Shown: positions 15,157-23,371, numbered from the stretch's first letter. The stretch is DNA of 64,000 nucleotides from Nonomuraea africana (GCF_014873535.1 NZ_JADBEF010000001.1:7688001-7752000), one strand, 5' to 3'. Notes: generated from the sequence alone by a model not told the origin. A program made the numbers and translations.

Positions 15157-15317
15157 CCCCGCTGTCCACAGCCCGCTGAGACCTGGGCGGGCTGTCATCC
15201 ACAGGGTTGACGACGTTACCCACAGGCAGTGGATAACTCTTGGTGACGACGCTGGAGTGAACCACTTTGCCGCGCCGCCTGAAGGCCGGTACTCTGTCCT
15301 GAGCCGGATGGCTGCCG

Positions 15318-15406
15318 GGAGGATTCGCCTAGTCAGGTCTATGGCGCCGCACTGCTAATGCGGTTTGGTGGCAACACCATCCGGGGTTCAAATCCCCGAT
15401 CCTCCG
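15318..15406 (+). tRNA. tRNA-Ser (anticodon GCT)
   Basis: The acceptor arms GGAGGAT (15318-15324) and ATCCTCC (15399-15405) pair perfectly, with discriminator G at 15406. The anticodon loop CTGCTAA gives GCT. A long variable arm (GGTTTGGTGGCAACACCATC region) marks a class II tRNA, and the T loop is GGGGTTCAAATCCCC. It decodes AGC and AGU. Confidence 0.95.
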
Positions 15407-15414
15407 CAGTAAAG

Positions 15415-15444
15415 AGGCCCTCTCCGTTTCGACGGGGAGGGCCT
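15415..15444 (+). terminator. Terminator downstream of tRNA-Ser
   Basis: AGGCCCTCTCCGT (15415-15427) pairs with ACGGGGAGGGCCT (15432-15444), with one G-U pair and a 4-base loop, then TTCTTG. It begins 9 bases after the tRNA. Confidence 0.8.
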
Positions 15445-15871
15445 TTCTTGTGTCCCGGGCCGTCGTAGTTGCAGACCTAGTTGCAACGGCCTAGTCCCAC
15501 AGGGCGGGGGCCAGGCGTTCGCCATCGTCGCGCATAAGTTGTGTGGACGCGCTCCCACGTGGGGTGGCAGCCGTAGCTGTAGGAGTTCCAAGCCGTCTAC
15601 GCGGCCACACGCGGTCTGAGGCGTCGGCGCTCCCTCCATCTCGGTCGTGCCGCCCAGACGCGGATGAGGGAGGACGACCGCGCCGACCGCGAGGGCCAGG
15701 CCCTGGGTCTTCGCACTGGTGCTTCCACTCTTGGCGGTGCGCCTGGAACCACGCCCTGATTGGAATCCGGATCATCTCGGCAGTATCGCTCCAGGACAAG
15801 CGCTTCCCTGGCGGGTGGGACGGCGGCGACGGGATATCCGGCGGGGAGGTGAGGGCAGGTTCCCCAAGCCT
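15445..15871. other. 427-base stretch without a supported gene
   Basis: A minus-strand frame at 15491-15799 (IRIPIRAWFQAHRQEWKHQCEDPG, ending APALWD) has a partly protein-like start but a low-complexity Arg/Ser/Ala tail, and no recognisable family. The repeated GTTGCA words near 15468-15486 do not match the tRNA-Ser 3' end, so I see no integration site. It may hold remnants of a lost gene. Confidence 0.4.
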
Positions 15872-16489
15872 TCAAGAGGCAGCGAGTGAGCTTCTGGGGT
15901 TACTTCCGTCCCACTCCGCCAAGGGAGCACAGTGCCATCTCCACCCAACCTGCCGCTCTTGGCCCGGCAGGTCCGCACGACCGTTGGCCCACAGCAACGT
16001 CAGCCAGGGGTCCGTGTCCGTCGGCGCCCATGGAAACAGGCGCCGCAGTGTGGCCGCCGCGATCTCCGTGGAAGGAAGAAAGGGTTGATTGACGCCTGTC
16101 CCCACATCGGCGGTATGCACGAGCATCTCGTCGCATGCCATGGCCGCAAAGCCGGTAGCGTCGGCTCTGCCGTACGGGTGCCATCCCCGGGCCTCAGGCG
16201 ATGTTCCATTGACAACATGCGCGAGGACTGTGGCGAAGGTGTTCACCGTTGCGATCAGGTCCTCCGGCTCGGATTCCGGGCGAACGCCCATCTCCAGGGT
16301 GCCGAGTTCCCTGTCGCCGGCGACAAGGTCCGTGGCGTACCAGAGGAGGCAGTCACCGATGTGGGCCACGACGCCCGCCACGGTCCAGTCCATCCCTGGG
16401 ATCTGAGTCTCTGCCCACTTCTGATCTGCCACTGAACGCAGGTAACTCCCGCATTCGTTTGCCGTGCGCAGAATGATATTCGAATCCAT
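15872..16489 (-). CDS. DinB/maleylpyruvate-isomerase-fold protein (mycothiol-dependent type)
   Basis: The 205-residue protein starts at ATG 16489 (MDSNIILRTANECGSYL). It has the family's N-terminal helical bundle with the metal-ligand segment MDWTVAGVVAHIGDCLLWYA and a second histidine in MACDEMLVHTADVG. The tail (FPWAPTDTDPWLTLLWANGRADLPG) is typical of actinobacterial members. These enzymes use mycothiol as cofactor, but the substrate cannot be predicted. It stands alone. Confidence 0.8.
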   Translation of the reverse strand: MDSNIILRTANECGSYLRSVADQKWAETQIPGMDWTVAGVVAHIGDCLLWYATDLVAGDRELGTLEMGVRPESEPEDLIATVNTFATVLAHVVNGTSPEARGWHPYGRADATGFAAMACDEMLVHTADVGTGVNQPFLPSTEIAAATLRRLFPWAPTDTDPWLTLLWANGRADLPGQERQVGWRWHCAPLAEWDGSNPRSSLAAS

Positions 16490-16620
16490 ATGCGAATCTT
16501 TGCATGAAAGGATGGACGACAACCGGTAAAGCGGCCCCGTCTCTGGGAGGCGGCGCCGTCTCGCGTTTGAGGAGCGCAGGCCGCTGGCTCTGCGCCCCTC
16601 AGCGACCGGGCCGGACCAGG

Positions 16621-17244
16621 CTACTTGCGGGTTATTGACCATGCCCCATCGGCTGTGATGGTGGCGTATCGGCTTCCGGGAGGTAGGGCGACGCTGCCCC
16701 GATAGTCGCCGACCTTGTTGACGAGCAGGTGCTTGAGGCGTCCGTCGTTGCTCAGCGCCCATACTGCGAAGTGTCCCTCACCGCTGTGGCGGATCGTCAG
16801 ACGGCGCAGGCCGGTGCTGGGCTTGGCGAGCCTGATGACGTCGGCACCGGCTCCCTTGGCGTTGACCGCCCAACTGCGGGCGCTGGTGATCGGAAGAACC
16901 TGCAGAGTCCAGACGCCGTCAGCGGTGACGCTCAGCGCGCGAACCTTGCCGCCCGATCGGGTGTTGAACGCCGAGGTGCCTTTGTGGTCTCCAACTGTGT
17001 TGGCTACCAGATCCTGCTTGTCTCCGGACGGCTTGAGCGTCCAGACGGCGAAGTGCCCTTCACCCTGGTGGGTGATCTTCACGATGCTCGGCTTCGTCGT
17101 GACTGGTATGCGAACCAGGCTGTCGCCCTCGCCGCGGTAGGTCCCCGCCGAGGAACTGGTCGAGTGAGCGGTGGCCGGCGCCTGGACGAGGAACGCTCCA
17201 ATAAGGGCGGCCATGCCGACGAGAGCGTGTAGACGGAGACGCAT
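16621..17244 (-). CDS. Secreted protein with two tandem beta-sandwich-type repeats
   Basis: The 207-residue precursor starts at ATG 17244 after AGGAG. A Sec signal peptide (MRLRLHALVGMAALIGAFLV) ends near QAPATAHS. The mature part is two copies of one module: ITHQGEGHFAVWTLKPSG with LVANTVGDHKG, and IRHSGEGHFAVWALSNDG with LLVNKVGDYRG. Each ends in a TADG-x-W motif. Such modules occur in secreted actinobacterial proteins of unknown role. It is probably extracellular, and the duplication suggests binding rather than catalysis. Confidence 0.8.
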   Translation of the reverse strand: MRLRLHALVGMAALIGAFLVQAPATAHSTSSSAGTYRGEGDSLVRIPVTTKPSIVKITHQGEGHFAVWTLKPSGDKQDLVANTVGDHKGTSAFNTRSGGKVRALSVTADGVWTLQVLPITSARSWAVNAKGAGADVIRLAKPSTGLRRLTIRHSGEGHFAVWALSNDGRLKHLLVNKVGDYRGSVALPPGSRYATITADGAWSITRK

Positions 17245-17477
17245 GTGTGACTCCTGAGGAGGGAGGTGTGGACGGGATAGGACGCCCAAGTCTGTGGTGA
17301 GGTGTACGGGATTGCCGAGAGGATTCAGCGGCCGACGCCTGTCACGACGTTGTCGTTCCAGCGGGCGATGATCCTTGAGCTCTAGCCCGGAGCGGGGTCC
17401 GTGCGCGGTGCGGCCAGGCGGGTCGGCACGCTTGGCAACTCGAGTAACGATGTCGTCGACAGAGTCGGGCCTCCCAG

Positions 17478-17627
17478 CAGTCGTCCGTGGCGATCCACGG
17501 GGTCGCCCGCGAGACCGTCCGTCAGGCGCTGGCGTTGCTGCGCGAGGAGGGATGGGTGTTCACGGTCAGGCGCTCGGCACCGGATGGCATGCTGGGAGGC
17601 TGGCGATCACAGGGAGACCAGCGATGA
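17478..17627 (+). pseudogene. GntR-type helix-turn-helix remnant
   Basis: One frame holds the recognition part of a GntR winged helix (GVARETVRQALALLREEGWVFTV). The upstream helix and the wing are missing or degenerate, and no start codon with a binding site is visible. The frame ends in TGA 17625-17627, which overlaps the next ATG (ATGA). This looks like the tail of a small GntR regulator formerly coupled to the next gene. Confidence 0.5.
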
Positions 17628-17929
17628 CCCATCCCCTCAGCACACAGCCCGCGCCCCGGCACACCCCTCTCAGCGCGGAGGAGATGGCCCGGGGTGAGGC
17701 GAACTTCGCGCCTCTCGTCGCGCAGGAGCTTGTCGCCAATGGACGGTTCAGGGTGAGCGCCGACACGCAGGAGATGGTGGAGCCGTTCCAGGCGGTCGCG
17801 CGCCGGGTGGGCGAGATGCTCCAGCGGCCTGTGGTCAGCTACGCCAACGGCAGGTACATCGTGATCGCCTTCGGCCAGGAGGAGGCTTCCGGCCTCATCG
17901 GCCGAGGCGCCCACGCATCACAGGAGTGA
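17624..17929 (+). CDS. Uncharacterised 101-residue protein
   Basis: ATG 17624 follows AGGGAG. The product is soluble and has a core FAPLVAQELVANGRFRVSADTQEMVEPFQAVARRVGEMLQRPVVSYANGRYIVIAF. It lacks membrane segments or known catalytic motifs. The start overlaps the end of the GntR-like remnant, suggesting an old two-gene operon. I do not recognise the family. Confidence 0.65.
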   Translation: MTHPLSTQPAPRHTPLSAEEMARGEANFAPLVAQELVANGRFRVSADTQEMVEPFQAVARRVGEMLQRPVVSYANGRYIVIAFGQEEASGLIGRGAHASQE

Positions 17930-18210
17930 CTGCCGGGCGTCGTCCATGTAGCCGCCCCTCCGTATGGAGGCGGGGGCTTCTGGTGTCAGGTTGCGGTTAT
18001 TCCCAGAGGGCTCGACAGGTGAGCAACCGCCATTCGGGGGGCGGGCGTCGCGTGCTCGCGCAGGCCCGTGTTGATCCCAAGGTGGATGGTCGCTGAAGAA
18101 ATTTTCGCTGCCCTGTCACACTCACGCGCCACGGCGGGTCTACACAGTGAAGCACTCACAACACCGGCCGGAGCGACCCGCACCGGCACCCCCGCTGAGG
18201 AGCATGTCTG

Positions 18211-18558
18211 ATGTCCACCGCCTACATCGTCGTCACCATTCTGGCCGCAGCCATGGCGGGCTTCTCGGCCGGCTCGATCTTCTTCCACGCCAAGTGGGTC
18301 GTGCAGCCCCTGGCCGACTACAGCGTCCCCCGCGCGCTATGGCCCTGGCTCGGTGCCGCCAAGGCAGCGGGTGCCGTCGGCCTGCTGGTCGGCCTGGCCG
18401 TGCCGGCCGTCGGTGTCGCGGCGGGGATCGGCCTGGTGCTGTACTTCAGCGGGGCCGTCGTCACCGTGGCCAGGGCGCGCTGGTTCTCGCACATCCCGTT
18501 CCCGCTGGTGTACATGGCGCCGGTGGTCGGCTCGCTGGTGCTGGGGTTCACCGCCTGA
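18211..18558 (+). CDS. DoxX-family membrane protein
   Basis: The 115-residue protein has four hydrophobic helices (YIVVTILAAAMAGFSAG, WLGAAKAAGAVGLLVGLAV, VAAGIGLVLYFSGAVVTVA, PLVYMAPVVGSLVLGF), the DoxX layout. These proteins are linked to quinone or thiol redox balance, but no catalytic residues are assured here. ATG 18211 has GAGGAG upstream. It is monocistronic and ends in a strong hairpin. Confidence 0.82.
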   Translation: MSTAYIVVTILAAAMAGFSAGSIFFHAKWVVQPLADYSVPRALWPWLGAAKAAGAVGLLVGLAVPAVGVAAGIGLVLYFSGAVVTVARARWFSHIPFPLVYMAPVVGSLVLGFTA

Positions 18559-18574
18559 ACGCCCCACCACCTCC

Positions 18575-18609
18575 ATGGCCGGGCATCCCACCAACGGGAG
18601 CCCGGCCAT
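18575..18609 (+). terminator. Hairpin terminator after the DoxX gene
   Basis: ATGGCCGGGC (18575-18584) pairs with GCCCGGCCAT (18600-18609), and inner TCCC/GGGA pairs extend the stem around a 6-base loop. No clear T run follows, which is common in actinomycetes. Confidence 0.65.
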
Positions 18610-18825
18610 CACGCTGTCCGGCCCACACCTGGAGGGCTCCATGGCCACCATGTGATGGCCGCCTTTCAGATCGCCCGCCGCGGACGGGCGTCACTCGGGA
18701 GCATGAGCGGCTCGTACCCGCGAACCTCTGCGCCGGCGGACGCTCCCGATGAGGTGGTGCTCCAAGGAATGCTTCGCGGTCCAGGGGAACGAGGAGAGCG
18801 CAGCCCTTGACAGGAGGTATCCCCC

Positions 18826-19449
18826 ATGAGCCTCGTCACGCGGACCGCCGCAGCTCTGCTGATCGTCCTCGCCGCCGGGACGGCCTGCGGTACCAAGCCC
18901 GATCCGGCCGCTCCTCCGCCGGCCCAGAACCCGCCTGCCGACCAAACCGTCCCCGCTGTCCGGCCTGACCTCGAATTCGGTCAGACGGGCAGCGTCATCG
19001 GGGAGAACGGCACCAAGCTCACCATGACCCCGTACGCGATCATGTACACCAAGGACGCCAAGGAGAGCACCGCGCCCGCCAACGGCTGGTACGTCGTCAT
19101 CGCGATTCGTGGCGAGGCCACCGGCGGGATCGACCGCGTCGCACCCCCCATCAGCGGAAACGGCTTCTACTGGCGGGGCGAGGAAGTCACTCTCGACCCG
19201 TCCGAAGGCAACGCGTCCAACACCTCCTGGACGGGTACGGTCAACGAGTTCGGATCGCCGATGGAACCCGGCCATCCCGAAGCGGTCCTGGAGACGTTCG
19301 ACGTTCCCGCGAAGGGTGGCCGTCTGATCTACATCAACGCGGACGGGACGATCACCGCGTGGCGGCTTCCGTCCAGTGACAGTGGTGATCAAAAGGTGTT
19401 CGAGCGTGTGCGTGCGCGCATGACGGAGTTCGGCGGCGAGCGTCCTTAA
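18826..19449 (+). CDS. Putative lipoprotein
   Basis: The 207-residue precursor has a signal sequence (RTAALLIVLAAGTAC region) with a lipobox-like GTAC at about residue 24. A Pro-rich linker follows, then a beta-rich domain (GKL-like NGTKLTMTPYAIMYTKDAK, NGWYVVIAIRGEATG, NGFYWRGEEVTL). The tail resembles the Ig-like DUF4352 fold of actinobacterial surface lipoproteins. GGAGGTAT precedes ATG 18826. The function is unknown and it should be anchored outside the membrane. Confidence 0.72.
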   Translation: MSLVTRTAAALLIVLAAGTACGTKPDPAAPPPAQNPPADQTVPAVRPDLEFGQTGSVIGENGTKLTMTPYAIMYTKDAKESTAPANGWYVVIAIRGEATGGIDRVAPPISGNGFYWRGEEVTLDPSEGNASNTSWTGTVNEFGSPMEPGHPEAVLETFDVPAKGGRLIYINADGTITAWRLPSSDSGDQKVFERVRARMTEFGGERP

Positions 19450-19479
19450 GGCGAGCGTCCTAAAGGCGAGCGTCCTTAA
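19435..19479. repeat. Three tandem copies of a 15-base unit spanning both stop codons
   Basis: The unit GGCGAGCGTCCTTAA occurs at 19435-19449 and 19465-19479, with one variant copy (CCTAAA ending) at 19450-19464. Copy 1 ends in the TAA stop of the plus-strand lipoprotein. Copy 3 holds TTA (19476-19478), which is the TAA stop of the minus-strand potassium channel. Confidence 0.85.
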
Positions 19480-19823
19480 GAGGACCAGCCGTCCGCATGA
19501 CCGCTTCGACGGGTGAAGCTCTGGCGATAGGCGCCGACCAGGGCTGCGATGATCACCAGGTCGAAGCCCATCTGTACGGTGACCAGCGCGCGAGCCACCT
19601 GCCCCGCCGCATACACATCGCCGTACCCCACCGTGGCCATCGTCGCCACGGTGAAGTACAGGGCATCCGTCCGCGTGTGCAGGTTCGCGAACTGCCGTCC
19701 GTCCATTCCGGCCACCGCGAAGTAGCTCAACGCGAAGAAGGCCGTCACCGCGTAGAACGTCCCCAGTCGCGCCTGTCTGTCCCGGCGGGCCACGGCAAGG
19801 GTGTGGCGTACGGCAGGCGACAC
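19476..19823 (-). CDS. Two-helix potassium channel
   Basis: The 115-residue protein has a first helix (YAVTAFFALSYFAVAG), a pore helix (TDALYFTVATM), the filter TVGYGD (residues 64-69) and a second helix (QVARALVTVQMGFDLVIIAALVGAY). This is the minimal KcsA-like channel; four subunits make a pore. It lacks a C-terminal regulatory domain. GTG 19823 lies 27 bases after the stop of the oxidoreductase gene, so it is probably the last gene of the PadR operon. Confidence 0.88.
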   Translation of the reverse strand: MSPAVRHTLAVARRDRQARLGTFYAVTAFFALSYFAVAGMDGRQFANLHTRTDALYFTVATMATVGYGDVYAAGQVARALVTVQMGFDLVIIAALVGAYRQSFTRRSGHADGWSS

Positions 19824-19850
19824 CTCGCGCCGGCCGTACCCGATGAGCGG

Positions 19851-20819
19851 TCACACGGTGATGACGATCTTCGCTCGCGCGTGCTCTTCCACGAAGTAAC
19901 GGAGGGCCTCGGCGGCCTCGCTCAGCGGGTAGGTCCTGTCGATGGCCGGGGTGACCTTCCCGGCTTCGATGAGCTCCGTCAGGACGGCCAGGTCGTCCTT
20001 GCTGCGGGTCGCCGTGTGCGGGCGCAGGCTCTGGCGGACGAATGGTGACACCGCGAGCGCGCTCACGATCCGGCGCAGCGGACCGAACCAGCGACCGCCG
20101 CCCCCGGACGAGAGCACGAGGGTTCCGGTGGGCGTGAGCGCGCGCCTGCAGGCTGACAACGGACGGTTCCCGGCCAGATCCACGATGAGGTCGTAACGCC
20201 GGCCGCCCGTGGTGAAGTCCTCGCGCGAGTAGTCGACGACGTGGTCGGCGCCGATCGACCGGACCAGGTCCAGGTTCCTCGTGCTGCACACGCCGGTCAC
20301 CTCGGCGCCCAACGCCTTGGCGAGCTGCACGGCGAACGTGCCCACGCCTCCGGACGCGCCGTTGATCAGGACCCGCTGCCCCGGCCGCACCTTTCCTCGA
20401 TCGCGAAGAGCCTGGAGGGCGGCGATCGCCGCCACGGGCACCGCGGCCGCCTGCTCGAACGTCAGGTTGGCCGGCTTCAGCGCCAACAGGCCTTCGGGGA
20501 CGCGGGTGTACTCGGCGAAGCTCCCCGCGTCGGTCTCGGCGTACACCTCGTCGCCGGGACGGAACCGGGTCACCTTCGCGCCCACGGCCTCGACCTGCCC
20601 GGCGACGTCCCTGCCCCGTACCGTGGTCGTCGGCCGGCGCAGCCCGAACGCCAGGCGGGCGGCGTACGGCATGCCTCGCGTCATGACCCAGTCGGCGTGG
20701 TTGACGGCGGCCGCGCGGACGCGGACCAGCACCTCGTCGTCCTTGACCGCCGGGAGGTCGACGTCCGTGAACTCCAGGACATCGGGTGAGCCGTACCTGT
20801 GCTGGACGATCGCCTTCAT
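19851..20819 (-). CDS. Zinc-free MDR-type NAD(P)-dependent oxidoreductase
   Basis: A 322-residue quinone-oxidoreductase-like protein. The GroES-like N-terminal domain (MKAIVQHRYGSPDVLEF, VRAAAVNHADWVMTRG, GRDVAGQVEAVG) is followed by a Rossmann fold with INGASGGVGTFAVQLAKALGAEVTGV. It lacks the cysteine ligands of structural zinc and so belongs to the quinone/enone reductase branch; the substrate is unknown. It overlaps the upstream membrane-protein gene by 4 bases and belongs to the PadR-controlled operon. Confidence 0.9.
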   Translation of the reverse strand: MKAIVQHRYGSPDVLEFTDVDLPAVKDDEVLVRVRAAAVNHADWVMTRGMPYAARLAFGLRRPTTTVRGRDVAGQVEAVGAKVTRFRPGDEVYAETDAGSFAEYTRVPEGLLALKPANLTFEQAAAVPVAAIAALQALRDRGKVRPGQRVLINGASGGVGTFAVQLAKALGAEVTGVCSTRNLDLVRSIGADHVVDYSREDFTTGGRRYDLIVDLAGNRPLSACRRALTPTGTLVLSSGGGGRWFGPLRRIVSALAVSPFVRQSLRPHTATRSKDDLAVLTELIEAGKVTPAIDRTYPLSEAAEALRYFVEEHARAKIVITV

Positions 20820-21799
20820 CGTGTTCCCTTGTTCGTGGTCGGGCGGGGTCGGTGGCGGAGCGCTCGGACGAAGCCCTTGCCGGCGTCCTGGAGGCCGATC
20901 AGAATGACGCCGATCACGACGATCGTGGTGATCACGCCGGGCGCCGCCGCGCCCTCCGGCCAGCCCACCGCCGCGAAGAACGCGTCGTTCAGGAGCAGGC
21001 CGGCGGCGGTGACCCAGACGGCCGGCACCATGAAGAGGAGGCTGAGCACGGCGTTCGCGACGGCCTGCGGAACGCCCCAGCCCACGTAGTAGCCCACCAG
21101 GTCGAAGCCGATCCGCGCGACGGCGAAGAGGACGGCGAGGTAGAGCGCTCCCGACTCCCAGAGTGCGGGGGCGATCACGCCGATCGGCTCGCCTTCGGCG
21201 TCCGTCACCGGGCTGAGCGTCTGTGACAGGAGCAGCAGGCACGCGCCGAGCGTCACGGCCACCACCCCGCCGATGAGCTCGGCGAAGTCGACACGCCGTC
21301 CGGGCAGGTCGGGGAGGGCGGCGGGGTCCCACTTCCCGAACGGCTTCTCACGCAGGGACGGTGACCGCTGGATGACGGCGAACACCAGCGTCACCCAGAA
21401 CACGATGTGCAGGACGGCCGTCGGGACGGTGACCATCGCGTCCCGCAACGCCTCGAACGCCGTGCCGCCACCGAGGAACCGCACGAGGCCGACGGCGACG
21501 AACAACACCGGCACGACGGTCGACAGGAGCACCTTGAGCAGCCGGACGTAGTCGAGGAACAGCGCGGGGCCGATGAGGTGGAGCGGCCGATCGGTGTAAC
21601 CGGCGGCGAGCCGTACGGGATCGCCGAGTTCGGTGAGCACCTGCATCTCGGCGATGCCGGCGTCGGCCCCCGCCTGGCGCCGGTCGTCGATCGCGTCGGC
21701 GATCGACGCGCGCAGCTCGCGTTCGATGTCGGGGCGCTGTTCCCTGGAGATGCCGCGCAGCGCCGCCGCGACGTAACGGTCGGTGAGGGTGCCCGTCAT
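20816..21799 (-). CDS. Membrane protein with N-terminal HAAS/permease-prefix domain
   Basis: The 327-residue protein starts at ATG 21799. Residues 1-75 form the helical prefix domain (TDRYVAAALRGISREQRPDIERELRASIADAIDDR, then LTELGDPVRLAAGY), followed by about six transmembrane helices. This prefix is typical of proteins encoded directly after PadR-type regulators. The starts and stops overlap by 4 bases with both neighbours. The role is unknown; it may sense or transport a membrane-active compound. Confidence 0.8.
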   Translation of the reverse strand: MTGTLTDRYVAAALRGISREQRPDIERELRASIADAIDDRRQAGADAGIAEMQVLTELGDPVRLAAGYTDRPLHLIGPALFLDYVRLLKVLLSTVVPVLFVAVGLVRFLGGGTAFEALRDAMVTVPTAVLHIVFWVTLVFAVIQRSPSLREKPFGKWDPAALPDLPGRRVDFAELIGGVVAVTLGACLLLLSQTLSPVTDAEGEPIGVIAPALWESGALYLAVLFAVARIGFDLVGYYVGWGVPQAVANAVLSLLFMVPAVWVTAAGLLLNDAFFAAVGWPEGAAAPGVITTIVVIGVILIGLQDAGKGFVRALRHRPRPTTNKGTR

Positions 21800-22131
21800 G
21801 GCTGGTCCTTCAGGGTGAGGAAGGCGGCGTGCAGGTCGTTCCAGTCGCGGGTGAGGGTCTCGGCGAGGGCGGCGCCGTCGGGGCTCGTGAGGTAGAACTT
21901 GCGCGGCCGTGATTCCTCCGTGTTCCACTCGCTCGTCAGCAGCCCCTGCTTCTCGAGGCGGCGCAGGAGCGGGTACAGGGTGTTGGCGTCGACCGCGAAA
22001 CCGCTGCTCTCCAACGCCTCCAGCAGCGCGTACCCGTAGTTCGGCCGCTCCAGGATCAGCAGGCAGGCCAGCACGATGGTGCCGCGCCGGAGTTCCTGGC
22101 GGTGCGTGGCGAGCGCGTCATCGTCGATCAC
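21796..22131 (-). CDS. PadR-family transcription regulator
   Basis: About 111 residues with the PadR winged helix (ELRRGTIVLACLLILERPNYGYALLEALE, then VDANTLYPLLRRLEKQGLLTSEW and SRPRKFYLTSPDG). I chose GTG 22131 because a start at GTG 22155 lies inside the operator palindrome; leaderless use of 22155 remains possible. It should repress the operon PadR / membrane protein / oxidoreductase / potassium channel. Confidence 0.85.
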   Translation of the reverse strand: MIDDDALATHRQELRRGTIVLACLLILERPNYGYALLEALESSGFAVDANTLYPLLRRLEKQGLLTSEWNTEESRPRKFYLTSPDGAALAETLTRDWNDLHAAFLTLKDQP

Positions 22132-22141
22132 AGGTGTGACG

Positions 22142-22162
22142 ATAGTGTGTGACACACACTAT
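22142..22162. promoter_or_regulatory. Perfect palindrome at the PadR promoter
   Basis: Two 10-base arms, ATAGTGTGTG (22142-22151) and CACACACTAT (22153-22162), surround a single A. It lies 11 bases upstream of the PadR start. The size and position fit a dimer-binding PadR operator. Confidence 0.7.
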
Positions 22163-22289
22163 GGCAAGTGACACATCATTGTGATGAAGCCCCTTGCTCG
22201 ACAGTCGACCAGGGCATAACGGACAATAGGGACGGAAGGGCTGCCCACCGCGTGACGCTGTTCCCGGATAGTGCGGGGGCGGGAGGATT

Positions 22290-23330
22290 ATGGAGAGCAG
22301 CTACCGATCTCCTCTGCGTGTCGATCTTCTGGGCGGGTTCCGGCTCCAGGCGGGGAACGACCAGGTCACCCTGTCGAACGGGGCGGAACGCCTGCTGGCC
22401 TTCGTTGCTCTGTGCCGCCCGAGGGTCCCGAGGAACCTGATCGCCGGCACCCTCTGGCCCAACGCGCCGGAGCGGCGCGCCGCCGCGAGCCTCCGGTCCG
22501 CGCTCGCCCGCCTCAACGGGGCCGGACGGCAGATGCTGGACGTCGGCGCGACCGAGATCCGGCTCTCGCCCGACACCGAGGTGGACATCGACCACGCCCG
22601 GTCCCTGGCGCACCGAATCCTCGACCGTGACGCGCCGACCAGGGACGACGACCTGAGCCCTGCGGCCGTGTCGGTGCTGTCGTCGAGCCTGCTGCCCGGC
22701 TGGTACGACGACTGGGTCCTGGTCACCGCGGAGGAATGGCACCAGCAACGCCTGCACGCCCTGGAAGCACTGGCGGCCGACTTCGTCAGGGCGGGCCGCC
22801 ACGCCGACGCCGTGGCCGCGGCCACCGTCGCCGTCCACGCTGATCCGCTGCGTGAGAGCGCCTGCGCCGCGCTCATCCAGGCACACCTCGCGGAAGGCAA
22901 CCAGGCCGAGGCGCTGCATCACTTCAAGCGCTACGAACAGCGTCTCCAGAGCGAACTCCGCCTCCAGCCGACGCCGCGGCTGCGCGCCCTGGTGGCGGAT
23001 CTGCAGACGGCAGGCCGGCAGGCCATAAGATCACCCACCATGCCGAACGAGCTCCTCTTAGCCGCCTTGGGTGTCGGCTCCGTCGCCCTTGTCGCCGGTG
23101 GAATCCAGTCCGGGGGCAACCGAGCGTGGCGCCACCTCGGGCGACCGGTCACGATGGCTCTCGTGGGAGCCGGCTTCATGGCCTCCGCCGCCGTCGTCGC
23201 CCTTGCCGACCTCCCGGATTCGGAACTGCTGCCACCGGCGAGAGCGCTCCGCCTCCACGTTCATCGCGAGGCGATGGTGCCCGGTGGCCGTCGTCCATGG
23301 CGTCGCCGGAGCTGGGTGGGAGCGCGATAA
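22290..23330 (+). CDS. SARP-type regulator (BTAD domain) with hydrophobic C-terminus
   Basis: The 346-residue protein has an OmpR-like winged helix at residues 8-95 (RVDLLGGFRLQAGNDQVTLS, LIAGTLWPNAPERRAAASLRSALARL). A BTAD helical domain follows to about residue 245 (HQQRLHALEALAADFVRAG, ADPLRESACAALIQAHLAEGN). This is the plan of SARP activators. Unusually, two hydrophobic stretches follow (LLLAALGVGSVALVAGGI and PVTMALVGAGFMASAAVVAL), so it may be membrane-bound. ATG 22290 has GGGAGG. An internal ATG at 23041 could start a separate small membrane protein. Confidence 0.82.
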   Translation: MESSYRSPLRVDLLGGFRLQAGNDQVTLSNGAERLLAFVALCRPRVPRNLIAGTLWPNAPERRAAASLRSALARLNGAGRQMLDVGATEIRLSPDTEVDIDHARSLAHRILDRDAPTRDDDLSPAAVSVLSSSLLPGWYDDWVLVTAEEWHQQRLHALEALAADFVRAGRHADAVAAATVAVHADPLRESACAALIQAHLAEGNQAEALHHFKRYEQRLQSELRLQPTPRLRALVADLQTAGRQAIRSPTMPNELLLAALGVGSVALVAGGIQSGGNRAWRHLGRPVTMALVGAGFMASAAVVALADLPDSELLPPARALRLHVHREAMVPGGRRPWRRRSWVGAR

Positions 23331-23371
23331 TCACGTGCCGCCCACTGGATGGGTTGGCATACTCCGCCAAC

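Noticed and set aside
15318..15490. Genomic-island insertion at tRNA-Ser
   Set aside because: No direct repeat of the tRNA 3' end and no integrase gene were found within the window.
15491..15799. Minus-strand ORF of about 100 residues near tRNA-Ser
   Set aside because: Its start is mildly protein-like but the rest is low-complexity; no family recognised, no binding site, and no integrase or att repeat to make an island.
17986..18288. Minus-strand ORF of 100 residues
   Set aside because: A short stretch looks protein-like, but the frame overlaps the DoxX start and has no recognisable domain or binding site.
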